Shown here piece after piece: positions 40,526 through 48,882 of a stretch of DNA of 64,000 nt (position 1 is its first letter; every line of letters starts with the position of its first letter). The notes beneath the pieces are model-generated. The model made no database searches and was not told the origin of the DNA. It saw only the letters and a list, made by a program, of their open reading frames with translations. Source of the DNA: Acidaminobacter sp. (GTDB lineage: Bacteria > Bacillota > Clostridia > Peptostreptococcales > Acidaminobacteraceae); the NCBI RefSeq assembly GCF_030247605.1, contig NZ_JAOTSB010000006.1, positions 1-64,000 of the forward strand. The letters are read 5' to 3'. The position numbers and the translations under genes are program-made.

Positions 40526-42157
40526 ATGGATCCAATATTGAGAATGACAGGCATCAGCAAGTACTTTGGCACCTTCGCGGCTAATGAGGGTGTCGATTTT
40601 GATGTTTTGCCCGGTGAAATCCACGCGCTTTTGGGTGAAAACGGGGCTGGCAAGTCGACTTTAATGAATGTGCTCTACGGACTATACAGGCCGGATAAGG
40701 GCGAGATCTGGTTTGACGGGCAGACAAGGCACTTCGCCTCATCCCGGGACGCGATCCTGACGGGGATTGGCATGATACATCAGCATTTCATGCTGGTACC
40801 GGTACATACAGTTCTTGAAAACATCATCATGGGCATGGGCAAAGAGAAAGGGTTTCTGGTCAAGGAAGCCCAGCTGGAAAAGGAAGTGCTCGAGATTGCG
40901 GCGCGCTACGGCATGGAGATCAACCCCAGGGCCCTTGTGTCCGAGCTGTCGGTAGGGGAGCAGCAGCGCGTCGAAATTGTCAAGGCGCTGTTCCGCGGTA
41001 CCAAGCTCCTGATCATGGACGAGCCTACAGCTGTCCTGACGCCCCAGGAAACAGAGGAATTGTTCAAAACCCTCCGGCGCATGTCGGACGAGGGCATGTC
41101 CATCATCCTCATCACCCATAAACTGAATGAGGTCATGTCGGTCTCCAACCGGGTGACGGTGCTGAGGGACGGCAAGGTCACCAACACGGTCATGACCAGG
41201 GACTCCAGCGAGTACGAGCTGACCCGCTTCATGATTGGGCGGGAGCTGTCGCCGGCGTGCCGGGAAGGCCGCTGCTGCGGGGACAAGCTGGTCCTGGAGC
41301 TGGATCATGTGACCTGCGAAGGGGAAATGGGCAATCACACTCTGGAAAACGTTTCGCTATCGGTCTGCGCAGGGGAGATTCTAGGTATCGCGGGTGTTGA
41401 CGGCAACGGACAGAAGGAACTCGCTGAGATTGTCGTGGGGCTGCGTGCATTGAAAAGCGGGCGTATCTTCCTCAGCGGTGAGGAAATTGCGGGGAAGTCG
41501 ATTCTTGAAATCATCGGCAAAGGCATTGGGTACATACCGGAGGATCGACATAAGCGCGGGTTGGTGCTTGACTTCACCATCGGCGAAAACCTGATCCTTA
41601 AGGATTATAATAAGAAGCCATTCACGAAGGGCGGGCTGTTCGACTTCGGGAAGATTCACGGCCACGCGGACGACATGATCAAGAAATACTCCATCAAGAC
41701 GTCGGCGGCGGGGCGGGAGTCCGAGGCACGCAAGCTGTCCGGCGGCAACCAGCAGAAGATCGTCGTGGCCCGGGAAGTGGACAAGGGGCCGAAGCTGCTG
41801 ATCGCGGTGCAGCCGACCCGGGGCGTGGACATTGGCGCCACGGAATTCATCCATAAGCAGATTTTGAAGGCGAAGGAAAACGGCACGGCGGTGCTGCTGA
41901 TCTCGACGGAGCTGTCGGAGATCAACCAGCTGTCGGACCGGATCGCGGTGGTTTACAAGGGGCAGATCATGGGGGAAATACCGCATGAAGCTTTCGAGGA
42001 GAGCCTGATTGGCCTGATGATGGCCGGGATGACCTATGAGAAGGCCATGGCAGCAAACCGTGGGACGGGCCAGGGGACAAAAGCAAGTGAGTTTTTAGCC
42101 GATGGTCATGTGCCCGCCCAAAACGCAGAACCCACGAAAGAGCAGGTGAACGCATGA
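40526..42157 (+). CDS. BMP-type nucleoside ABC importer, twin ATPase
   Basis: A 543-residue protein with two ATPase domains, driving purine-nucleoside uptake. Domain 1 has GENGAGKSTLMNVLYG, the signature LSVGEQQRVEIVKAL and LLIMDEPTAVLTPQE. Domain 2 has a Walker A-like GVDGNGQKELAEI without Lys-Ser, LSGGNQQKIVVAREV, and IAVQPTRGVD in place of the DEP Walker B, as usual in this family. ATG 40526 with AGGGGG upstream. It overlaps the first permease by 4 bp. The C-terminus contains the word TTTAGCCGATGGTCAT (42095-42110), with a TTA leucine codon. Confidence 0.94.
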   Translation: MDPILRMTGISKYFGTFAANEGVDFDVLPGEIHALLGENGAGKSTLMNVLYGLYRPDKGEIWFDGQTRHFASSRDAILTGIGMIHQHFMLVPVHTVLENIIMGMGKEKGFLVKEAQLEKEVLEIAARYGMEINPRALVSELSVGEQQRVEIVKALFRGTKLLIMDEPTAVLTPQETEELFKTLRRMSDEGMSIILITHKLNEVMSVSNRVTVLRDGKVTNTVMTRDSSEYELTRFMIGRELSPACREGRCCGDKLVLELDHVTCEGEMGNHTLENVSLSVCAGEILGIAGVDGNGQKELAEIVVGLRALKSGRIFLSGEEIAGKSILEIIGKGIGYIPEDRHKRGLVLDFTIGENLILKDYNKKPFTKGGLFDFGKIHGHADDMIKKYSIKTSAAGRESEARKLSGGNQQKIVVAREVDKGPKLLIAVQPTRGVDIGATEFIHKQILKAKENGTAVLLISTELSEINQLSDRIAVVYKGQIMGEIPHEAFEESLIGLMMAGMTYEKAMAANRGTGQGTKASEFLADGHVPAQNAEPTKEQVNA

Positions 42158-43317
42158 GCGCGCTGGACAAACGCATTAAAGACGCCTTTTTGAAACCGGG
42201 CGCGCGGCGGTGGAGCGTCTACTCGCTGCTGGTGCCTATTGTCTCCGTCCTGTTGGCGCTGGTGCTGGGCAGCGTGCTGCTGCTGTTTATTGGCATCAAC
42301 CCGCTGGAGGCGTACTGGTATTTGATCTTCTCCAATTTCAGCAACACCTATAACGTTGCGGAAGTGCTGGTCAAGGCGACGCCAATTGCGCTCACGGGCC
42401 TGGCGTTTACCTTCGCGTTCAGGACGGGACTCTTCAACATAGGCGGCGAGGGACAGATGTTCGCGGGCGCCATGGCGGCGGTCTTCGTGGGACTGAAGAC
42501 GGGTCATCTGCCTCCTTTTGTGACGATTGGACTGTGCCTTGCGGCGGCCATTGTGGCGGGGGGCATCTGGGGATTCATCCCGGGGGTGCTCAAGGGCGTG
42601 TTTGGGTCCAGCGAGATCATTGTCACCATCATGTTCAACTATGTGGCGGTGTATCTGCTGAGCTTTTTGGTGGATAAGCCCCTCCGGGAAGCAGCAGGCT
42701 TTTACCCGCAGACGGACATGATTGGCGAAAACGCGTTCCTTCCATTTCTGATTCAGAATACGAGGCTGCATATTGGTCTCGTCGTAGCCATTATTCTCAG
42801 CATTCTGGTCTATGTCGTCCTCTGGAAGACTCCGCTGGGCTTCAGGCTGCGGGCGGTGGGCTACAACCCGGACGGCGCGGAATACGCCGGCATCAACATA
42901 CGGCGCAACATGATCCTGGCCATGGTCATTTCCGGGGCTTTGGCAGGTGTGGCGGGCTTCACGGAGATCAACGGCATCCATCACCGGATGATGGACAACT
43001 TCTCGCGAAATGTGGGATTTGACGGCATAGCGGCGTCGCTGCTCGGCGGCGCGACCCCGGGTGGGGTCTTCGTGTCCTCGATCCTGCTGGGGATGCTGCA
43101 GACCGGCGCCAGCGCCATGCAGCGCGGGGTCGGTGTTCCGGCCAACATTGTCAGCATCATTCAGGCGCTGATCATCATATTGGTTCTCGCCGGGAACATG
43201 ATGCGGCCAAAGCTTGAAATGAGATTGAAGGTCAAGCGCCAGGAACGCGAAGAACGCGAAGAACGCGAAGCGCGCAAAGAGAGTCAGGGACATCAAGAGG
43301 GAGGGATCGACGCATGA
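42154..43317 (+). CDS. Nucleoside ABC importer permease 1
   Basis: A 387-residue BPD_transp_2 permease (NupB/YufP-like) with ten or so helices; NIGGEGQMFAGA and the loop GAEYAGINIRRN are typical. The C-terminal tail is a charged repeat (EREEREEREARKE) coded by a GAACGCGAA tandem. Overlaps the second permease. Confidence 0.92.
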   Translation: MSALDKRIKDAFLKPGARRWSVYSLLVPIVSVLLALVLGSVLLLFIGINPLEAYWYLIFSNFSNTYNVAEVLVKATPIALTGLAFTFAFRTGLFNIGGEGQMFAGAMAAVFVGLKTGHLPPFVTIGLCLAAAIVAGGIWGFIPGVLKGVFGSSEIIVTIMFNYVAVYLLSFLVDKPLREAAGFYPQTDMIGENAFLPFLIQNTRLHIGLVVAIILSILVYVVLWKTPLGFRLRAVGYNPDGAEYAGINIRRNMILAMVISGALAGVAGFTEINGIHHRMMDNFSRNVGFDGIAASLLGGATPGGVFVSSILLGMLQTGASAMQRGVGVPANIVSIIQALIIILVLAGNMMRPKLEMRLKVKRQEREEREEREARKESQGHQEGGIDA

Positions 43318-44246
43318 ATGACATCATGAACGCAGCTTTTATTGTCGCTTTGCTGTCCGCGGCGCTGAGACTTTCTGTCCCCATTCTGTTCGCGGCCCTC
43401 GGGGGTATGTTTTCTGAGCGTTCCGGGGTCGTCAATATTGGACTGGAAGGGATTATGCTCACCGGCGCTTTTGCGGGCGTCGTAGGCTCCTATTTTACCG
43501 GCAGCCAGTGGCTGGGCGCTTTAGTGGCCATGCTGAGCGGGATCGCCCTTGCCGCGCTGTTCGCGCTGATCACGGTGAAGGTGCAGATCAACCAGATCGT
43601 CAGCGGCATTGCCATCAACTTGTTGGCGGTGGGCCTGACCAGCTTTTTCTTCCGGGCTCTGTTTGGCATCACAACGACGCCTATCACGGTTAACGCGTTC
43701 TCGCCGGTGTCACTTCCGGGACTGTCGACGCTGCCTTTTGTGGGGGAGGTCCTGTTCTCCCAGACCGCGCTGGTCTATATAGCCTTTCTGCTGGTGCCGG
43801 TGTCCTGGTTCATCCTCTATAAGACCTCCTGGGGCCTGAGCATTCGCACTGTTGGTGAGCATCCAACCGCCGCGGACACCGTGGGCATTCCGGTCAACCG
43901 CGTCCGCACCCTTTGCGTGCTGGCCAGCGGGGCCCTCGCCGGCCTTGGCGGTGCGTTTCTGTCCCTGGGGCAGTTCAATATGTTCGTCGACAACATGATT
44001 TCCGGACGCGGCTTTATCGCCGTCGCTGCAGTGATATTTGGCCGATGGAACCCCAAAGGCATCCTGATCGCCTCGCTGATTTTTGGCGTGGCGGATGCGC
44101 TGCAGATCCGGCTTCAAACGGCCGGCATTGGGATTCCGTACCAGTTTCTTCTGATGTTCCCTTATCTCCTGACGGTAGTGGCTTTGACGGGGATTGTGGG
44201 CAAAACAGTGGCACCAAAGGCTTTGGGAAAAGCCTATGCAAAATAG
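43314..44246 (+). CDS. Nucleoside ABC importer permease 2
   Basis: A 310-residue partner permease (NupC/YufQ-like): NIGLEGIMLTGAFAG near the N-terminus and GEHPTAADTVGIPVNRVR in the cytoplasmic coupling loop. Forms the channel with permease 1. Confidence 0.92.
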   Translation: MNDIMNAAFIVALLSAALRLSVPILFAALGGMFSERSGVVNIGLEGIMLTGAFAGVVGSYFTGSQWLGALVAMLSGIALAALFALITVKVQINQIVSGIAINLLAVGLTSFFFRALFGITTTPITVNAFSPVSLPGLSTLPFVGEVLFSQTALVYIAFLLVPVSWFILYKTSWGLSIRTVGEHPTAADTVGIPVNRVRTLCVLASGALAGLGGAFLSLGQFNMFVDNMISGRGFIAVAAVIFGRWNPKGILIASLIFGVADALQIRLQTAGIGIPYQFLLMFPYLLTVVALTGIVGKTVAPKALGKAYAK

Positions 44247-44297
44247 CGTGTTTACGGGTGCACGTAAAGCGCAAAAATTTCAAGGGGGAATGAAGCA

Positions 44298-45323
44298 ATG
44301 GTGAACAAGAAGTGGTTGGTTTGGCTCATGGTCGCAGTGCTCGTCATGGCCAGCCTCGCAGGCTGCGCTCCGAAGGCTGAACCAGCAGCGCCGGCAGAAC
44401 CAGCACCTGGCGCGGAAACACCGGCAGAAGAGGCTCCAAAAATCGTCCTGATTCTACCGGGACCGATCAATGACCAAGGTTGGAACGCGACAGCTTATGA
44501 AGGCCTGAAGCTCGTTGAAAAAGACCTCGGCGTGACTATGGAATACGTTGAGAGCGTTCAGCAGGCAGACTTTGAGTCAACCTTCAGAGATTACGGCGAA
44601 AAAGGCTATGATCTCGTCTTCGCGCATGGCACTCAATTTTTTGACGCAGCTAAAGCCATTGGTCCTCAGTATCCGGACACGTTCTTCATGGTCATCAACT
44701 CTGAAGAGGGCGTTGAGCCGAACGTTGGCGGCATTGGCATCCGTGAGTGGGAAGGCGGCTATGTTGCCGGAACCCTCGCAGCTATGAACACCACCAGCAA
44801 GCAAATGGGCGCGATTGGCTCATTCCCGTTCCCTGTAATCGAGGGGACCCTTGACGCGTTTGAAGCTGCTGCCATTGCAGTGGATCCGGCGATCAAAGTC
44901 ACCAAGACTTATGTCAACTCTTGGGATGATATCCAAAAGGGTAAGGAGACTGCCCTTGCTATGATCGAAGCGGGCTCGGACCTCGTGTTCTGCTCGGCTA
45001 ACCAGGTTGGCCTTGGCTCTATTGATGCTGCTAAGACTAAGGGCGTCAAAGCGATTGGCTATATCTCACCTCAAAATGAAGTCGCGCCTGGCACTGTTAT
45101 TTCAAGTGTCACTTACAACACCCCGGGTCTCTTCAAAGTTGCGGTTCAAGATTTCCTTGACGGCAAACTGACAGCCACCGGCAAATCCCTTGGCTGGGCC
45201 GATGGTGTCCTGGACGTCCAATGGACAGATGGCGTTACGGATGAGATGAAAGCGACAATAGAAACGACCATTCAGGACCTCAAGGATGGAAAGATTGAGA
45301 ACCCGTACGTACCGGGTGATTAG
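44298..45323 (+). CDS. BMP-family nucleoside-binding lipoprotein
   Basis: A 341-residue PnrA/BmpA-type binding protein with lipobox LAGC (Cys about 23) and an Ala/Pro/Glu linker. Ligand-region segments are PGPINDQGWNATAYEGL, FAHGTQFFDAA and SANQVGLGSIDAAK. It is the most expressed-looking gene of the operon (strong GGGGG RBS, T-ending codons). With the xanthine-dehydrogenase-like enzyme it suggests purine use. Confidence 0.94.
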   Translation: MVNKKWLVWLMVAVLVMASLAGCAPKAEPAAPAEPAPGAETPAEEAPKIVLILPGPINDQGWNATAYEGLKLVEKDLGVTMEYVESVQQADFESTFRDYGEKGYDLVFAHGTQFFDAAKAIGPQYPDTFFMVINSEEGVEPNVGGIGIREWEGGYVAGTLAAMNTTSKQMGAIGSFPFPVIEGTLDAFEAAAIAVDPAIKVTKTYVNSWDDIQKGKETALAMIEAGSDLVFCSANQVGLGSIDAAKTKGVKAIGYISPQNEVAPGTVISSVTYNTPGLFKVAVQDFLDGKLTATGKSLGWADGVLDVQWTDGVTDEMKATIETTIQDLKDGKIENPYVPGD

Positions 45324-45332
45324 AAAGCAAAG

Positions 45333-45479
45333 ACATGCATAAATAAAGATAAAGCCGCCAGATCGAGAGCTTGCTCTCGAATTGGCGGTTTTGTCTTTAT
45401 TTATATAGGGCGCAGCCCGTGACCGAAGCGCAGCTTTTAACCGAGCGAAGCGAGGTTGAAAGCGGAGCGAGGTGCATGT
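45333..45479 (+). repeat. Variable-stem hairpin repeat element, copy C
   Basis: Termini ACATGCA (45333-45339) and TGCATGT (45473-45479) differ from copies A and B by one matched change at both ends. A 21-bp stem (45340-45360 with 45383-45403, two G-U-type differences) has a perfect GAGAGC/GCTCTC apex, followed by TATAGGGCGCAGC and AACCGAGCGAAGC blocks. It directly follows the nucleoside importer operon and probably terminates it. Confidence 0.85.
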
Positions 45480-45600
45480 CGGTTGACGTGAGTTGCAGAT
45501 TTATTAGGGCGCAGCCCTCGGTTGAGGTGACGCCAAAGACTAAAGCACAGGCGAAGCGACTGTGCACGTCAGTTGGTGTGAGTTGCAGCTTACCCTGTAC
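45480..45600 (+). repeat. Degenerate part-copy of the hairpin element
   Basis: TTAGGGCGCAGCCCTCGGTTGA and a second TGTGCACGT end, bounded by near-duplicates of GTGAGTTGCAG (about 45488 and 45579). The variable hairpin is missing. Confidence 0.5.
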
Positions 45601-45643
45601 GAAGAAGGGTGCGTGCTCATGTAATGTTACAGAAATGTTACCA

Positions 45644-45811
45644 CACCTGACACCAAGTTCAACTGAGTGTCAGACACCAAGTTCAACTGAGTGTCAGACA
45701 CCAAGTTCAACTGAGTGTCAGACACCAAGTTCAACTGAGTGTCAGACACCAAGTTCAACTGAGTGTCAGACACCAAGTTCATCTCAGTGCCTGTCACCAA
45801 CTCAAAACTTG
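45644..45811 (+). repeat. Tandem array of seven 24-bp REP-like units
   Basis: Units start at 45644, 45668, 45692, 45716, 45740, 45764 and 45788. Units 2-5 are identical (TGTCAGACACC plus AAGTTCAACTGAG); the outer ones vary. A GTCCGCGTCCCC box follows at 45811-45822. It is non-coding: a frame through it on either strand only repeats the unit. Confidence 0.92.
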
Positions 45812-45825
45812 TCCGCGTCCCCAAC

Positions 45826-45854
45826 TTGAAATCCTTCTCCAAGGGGGCTATGAT
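45826..45854 (+). promoter_or_regulatory. natAB promoter at the edge of the repeat array
   Basis: TTGAAA (45826-45831), a 17-bp spacer and TATGAT (45849-45854). The -35 lies within the last repeat-type sequence (CCCCAACTTGAAA). Confidence 0.75.
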
Positions 45855-45910
45855 GGACTTAGAACATTCAATAAATGCAATCTATCCTTATCTTATTGGG
45901 AGGGCGCGAC

Positions 45911-46735
45911 ATGATTGAAGTCAATGGACTCGTGAAAATATACAAGCTGACGAAGCGGCAGATGCGTCAGCGGAAGGAAAAAGACAAAGTCAAAATCGCG
46001 GTCGACGGCATCACTTTTGAAGCCAGGCCCGGTGAAATTTTTGGACTGCTGGGGCCGAACGGCGCCGGGAAGACCACGACGCTGCGGTGCGTTTCGACGC
46101 TGCTTTCTCCGTCGGAGGGGGACATTCGCGTTTGCGGCTTTGATACAGCCGCTCAGGGCGTCGAGGTCAGAAAGCGCATTGCGTTTCTCACCAATGAGCT
46201 CAAGCTGGACGGCCATTTCACGCCGCGCTACACTATACGCTATTTTGGGAGCCTCTACAATATGGCGCCGGAAGAAATTGAAGCCCGAGCCGCCTCGCTT
46301 TTCAAAACCTTTGGCATTGAGGGGTTTCAGGACACGAAAATCGACGATCTATCCACGGGGATGAAGCAAAAGCTCTCCATTGCCGTGAGTTTGATTCACG
46401 ATCCTGAAGTCGTCATCTTCGACGAACCCACCAACGGGCTTGATATTATCACAGCCCGAACGGTCACGGATTATCTGATGAGTCTGAAGGCAGAAGGAAA
46501 AACAATTATTGTGTCGACGCACATTATGTCCGTCGCTGAGAAACTTTGTGATCGATTCGCTGTGATCCTTGGCGGCAGGATCGTCGCCCAAGGCACCCTG
46601 GAGGATGTTCTGAAAGCCGCCGGAAGCCAAACCCAGGATCAAGTCCCGGACACAATCTTGGACCTCGAGGACGCCTTTTTCAGGTTCTATCAGCGCCAAG
46701 AGCTGGAAGACCAAGCTAGTGGGGTGATCTCATGA
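45911..46735 (+). CDS. NatA-like ABC exporter ATPase
   Basis: A 274-residue ATPase with GLLGPNGAGKTTTLRC, the signature STGMKQKLSIAVSLI and Walker B VVIFDEPTNGLD. Organisation with a NatB-like permease suggests Na+ or drug export (NatAB family). ATG 45911 with GGGAGG upstream; the stop overlaps the next start. Confidence 0.88.
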   Translation: MIEVNGLVKIYKLTKRQMRQRKEKDKVKIAVDGITFEARPGEIFGLLGPNGAGKTTTLRCVSTLLSPSEGDIRVCGFDTAAQGVEVRKRIAFLTNELKLDGHFTPRYTIRYFGSLYNMAPEEIEARAASLFKTFGIEGFQDTKIDDLSTGMKQKLSIAVSLIHDPEVVIFDEPTNGLDIITARTVTDYLMSLKAEGKTIIVSTHIMSVAEKLCDRFAVILGGRIVAQGTLEDVLKAAGSQTQDQVPDTILDLEDAFFRFYQRQELEDQASGVIS

Positions 46736-47961
46736 ACCGCGAAATCCTGACCGTCCTGCGCAAGGAACTTGCCCGCGTCTTCACCGACCGCAGGCTCGTC
46801 ATCTCAGCCTTTATTATGCCGGCGTTGACCATCGCGCTGCTGTATGGCGTCATGGGGGTCATGATCACGCGCATGGTCGAAGACCGTCAGGAACACCAGA
46901 CGGAAATCGCTGTAATCGACGCGCCGGCCTCTTTTGCCACTTATATTGAACATCATCCTCAGGAGGACATGACCCTTCAACTGGTGGATGCCTCACGCCT
47001 TCCGGAACTCAAGGGCCTCCTCTTCACTGGGGAGCTCGACGCCGTTTTAGCCTTCGACAAAGGCTTTGACACGCAGCTCATCAACTACAAGAGTGAGACA
47101 AAGCAGCCAGGGATAAAAATCTACTACAACGCCGCTGAGGATTACTCGGTGGACGCTCGAAGCAGGCTGATGAACGGACTCCTGGAGGACTACGAAGCCG
47201 GTGTTCTGACCACAAGGTTTGGAGACGCTAGCTACCTGACTGCCTTTGAGACTTCAGATGAAGTCGTGGCAGATCCCAAGAAAGTCGCCGGGAAAGGCAT
47301 AGGCAGCTTCCTGCCGCTGCTGCTCTCCATATTCCTCTTTGCAGGCGGGATGGGCGTCGGACTTGATGCCATTGCCGGAGAAAAAGAGCGGGGCACCATG
47401 GCGACCATGCTGGTGACGCCGGTGCGCCGCGAGGCCATTGCTTTTGGAAAGCTTCTCAGCCTGGGAGTAGTGGCATTTCTCAGCAGCATATCTACCATGA
47501 TTGGCATGGTCGCCTCAGCACCATTCGCGACTTTTCTATTCAGCAATCCTGAAGCCGAAAGTGAAGGGGCGGCAGCTGCAGCCGGCTTCATGATCTCTCC
47601 TGGCTACATTGCCGCCTTGCTCTTCATCTCCATTGTGCTGACCATGCTCTACGTGGCGCTGATCAGCCTGGTCAGTGTTTACGCTCGAAACGTCAAGGAG
47701 GCCGGCACATACATTACTCCGGTCTACATGCTGGTCATGCTGCTGGGGGTCCTGACGACCTTTGGCACCGGGCAGCCGGCCTTGTGGGTATTCGGCATCC
47801 CGATCTACGGCAACGTCATGCTCATGAAAATGTCGCTGTCCTATGAGATGACCTGGCAGATGCTGGCGCTGAATACAGGGGTTTCCCTTGTTTTTCTGGC
47901 GATTCTGGTCGCGGTCATCAGAAAAATGTTCAATTCCGAGCGCGTCATGTTCAATGCGTAA
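46732..47961 (+). CDS. NatB-like ABC exporter permease (ABC-2 type)
   Basis: A 409-residue ABC-2 permease: one N-terminal helix (ISAFIMPALTIALLYGVMGV), a large extracytoplasmic loop (about 60-190), then five helices. The marker segment AIAGEKERGTMATMLVTPVRREAIAFGKLL is typical of NatB/ABC-2 permeases. Confidence 0.88.
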   Translation: MNREILTVLRKELARVFTDRRLVISAFIMPALTIALLYGVMGVMITRMVEDRQEHQTEIAVIDAPASFATYIEHHPQEDMTLQLVDASRLPELKGLLFTGELDAVLAFDKGFDTQLINYKSETKQPGIKIYYNAAEDYSVDARSRLMNGLLEDYEAGVLTTRFGDASYLTAFETSDEVVADPKKVAGKGIGSFLPLLLSIFLFAGGMGVGLDAIAGEKERGTMATMLVTPVRREAIAFGKLLSLGVVAFLSSISTMIGMVASAPFATFLFSNPEAESEGAAAAAGFMISPGYIAALLFISIVLTMLYVALISLVSVYARNVKEAGTYITPVYMLVMLLGVLTTFGTGQPALWVFGIPIYGNVMLMKMSLSYEMTWQMLALNTGVSLVFLAILVAVIRKMFNSERVMFNA

Positions 47962-48081
47962 GTGTGAAATAAGGCAGCCTCAAATGCTCTGAAGCATCAG
48001 AAAATTGAATTTTCAGGCATTAAAGTATTTTCGAGGCGCCTTTAATGCGGTATGATAGTTGGATAGAAAGAGGTGGTCCCG

Positions 48082-48882
48082 GTGATTTATTTCAACACAA
48101 AACCTGAAATCATTGAAGCGGCGATCCAGTCTGCGCCAGTCCACGCCTGGGTTGGCGAATTTTCCGGGCGCGACAGCGTTGCGGCCATCATAGCGGCGTT
48201 TGAACACGACGCCTGTGACTTTGTGCTGCCCGTGGCCAGTTTTGCGGGCACTGAATATGGCGATACCCGGGACCTTCTGGAAAATCACGCTCACCTGCGA
48301 TCGGAAATCGAAGCCCGCTATGGGGGTGCCAAAACCATCGGCGATCTGATCTTTTACAGCGATCCCTTTCTTTGGGGTCTGATCAATGGTCGACACGTGG
48401 CGCAGCTCACCCGTCAGTTTGGCTTTTATACGCCCTGCATAGGCTGCCACGCCTATTTTCATCTGCTGAAGCTCCCTTTCGCGAAGCGTCTTGGCAAGGT
48501 TATCATCTCCGGCGAGCGCGAGAGTCACGACGGCCGGGTCAAGCTGAATCAGCTGCCTCAGGTGCTGGATTTTTTAAGCGGTGAGATCGGAGCCGAAGGC
48601 GTGCAGCTTCTCCAGCCCATTCGGGATCTGTCTGACGGGGATGCTGTCGAGACCATGATTGGTTGGGCGTGGAAGGAAGGCGTCAACCATCCGGAGTGCA
48701 CCTTCAGCGGCAACTACAAGCTGGCAGACGGCCGCGTGGACTATGACCCGGCTGCGCTCGCGACATTCTTGACGGACTATCTCGGTCCCGTGCACCGCTT
48801 GGTGGCGAGGGCCCTCGGCACAGGCTTCGACTATGACCGTCGAGAACTCGAGCATGCTGTGAAGGGGATTTTCAATCCATGA
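48082..48882 (+). CDS. PP-loop-like (alpha hydrolase fold) protein of unknown function
   Basis: A 266-residue soluble protein. GEFSGRDSVAAIIAA (about residues 25-39) looks like a PP-loop ATP-pyrophosphatase motif with Arg where SGGxDS has Gly. A CxxC in YTPCIGCHAYFHLLK (about 112-126) and SGERESHDG follow, as in enzymes that adenylate and thiolate or amidate substrates (QueC and ThiI relatives). I do not recognise the family. GTG 48082 with AGGTGG upstream. It overlaps the phosphoglycerate-mutase-like gene by 4 bp, so the two are likely functional partners. Confidence 0.6.
   Translation: MIYFNTKPEIIEAAIQSAPVHAWVGEFSGRDSVAAIIAAFEHDACDFVLPVASFAGTEYGDTRDLLENHAHLRSEIEARYGGAKTIGDLIFYSDPFLWGLINGRHVAQLTRQFGFYTPCIGCHAYFHLLKLPFAKRLGKVIISGERESHDGRVKLNQLPQVLDFLSGEIGAEGVQLLQPIRDLSDGDAVETMIGWAWKEGVNHPECTFSGNYKLADGRVDYDPAALATFLTDYLGPVHRLVARALGTGFDYDRRELEHAVKGIFNP

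Noticed and set aside
45644-45811. CRISPR array
   Set aside because: Units are contiguous 24-mers without spacers, and no cas genes are near. The Cas4-like domain at 54.9 kb is part of a helicase.
45627-45842. Minus-strand frame coding a repeated Asn-Leu-Val-Ser-Asp-Thr-Gln unit
   Set aside because: It is only the translation of the 24-bp non-coding array, whose period is divisible by three.
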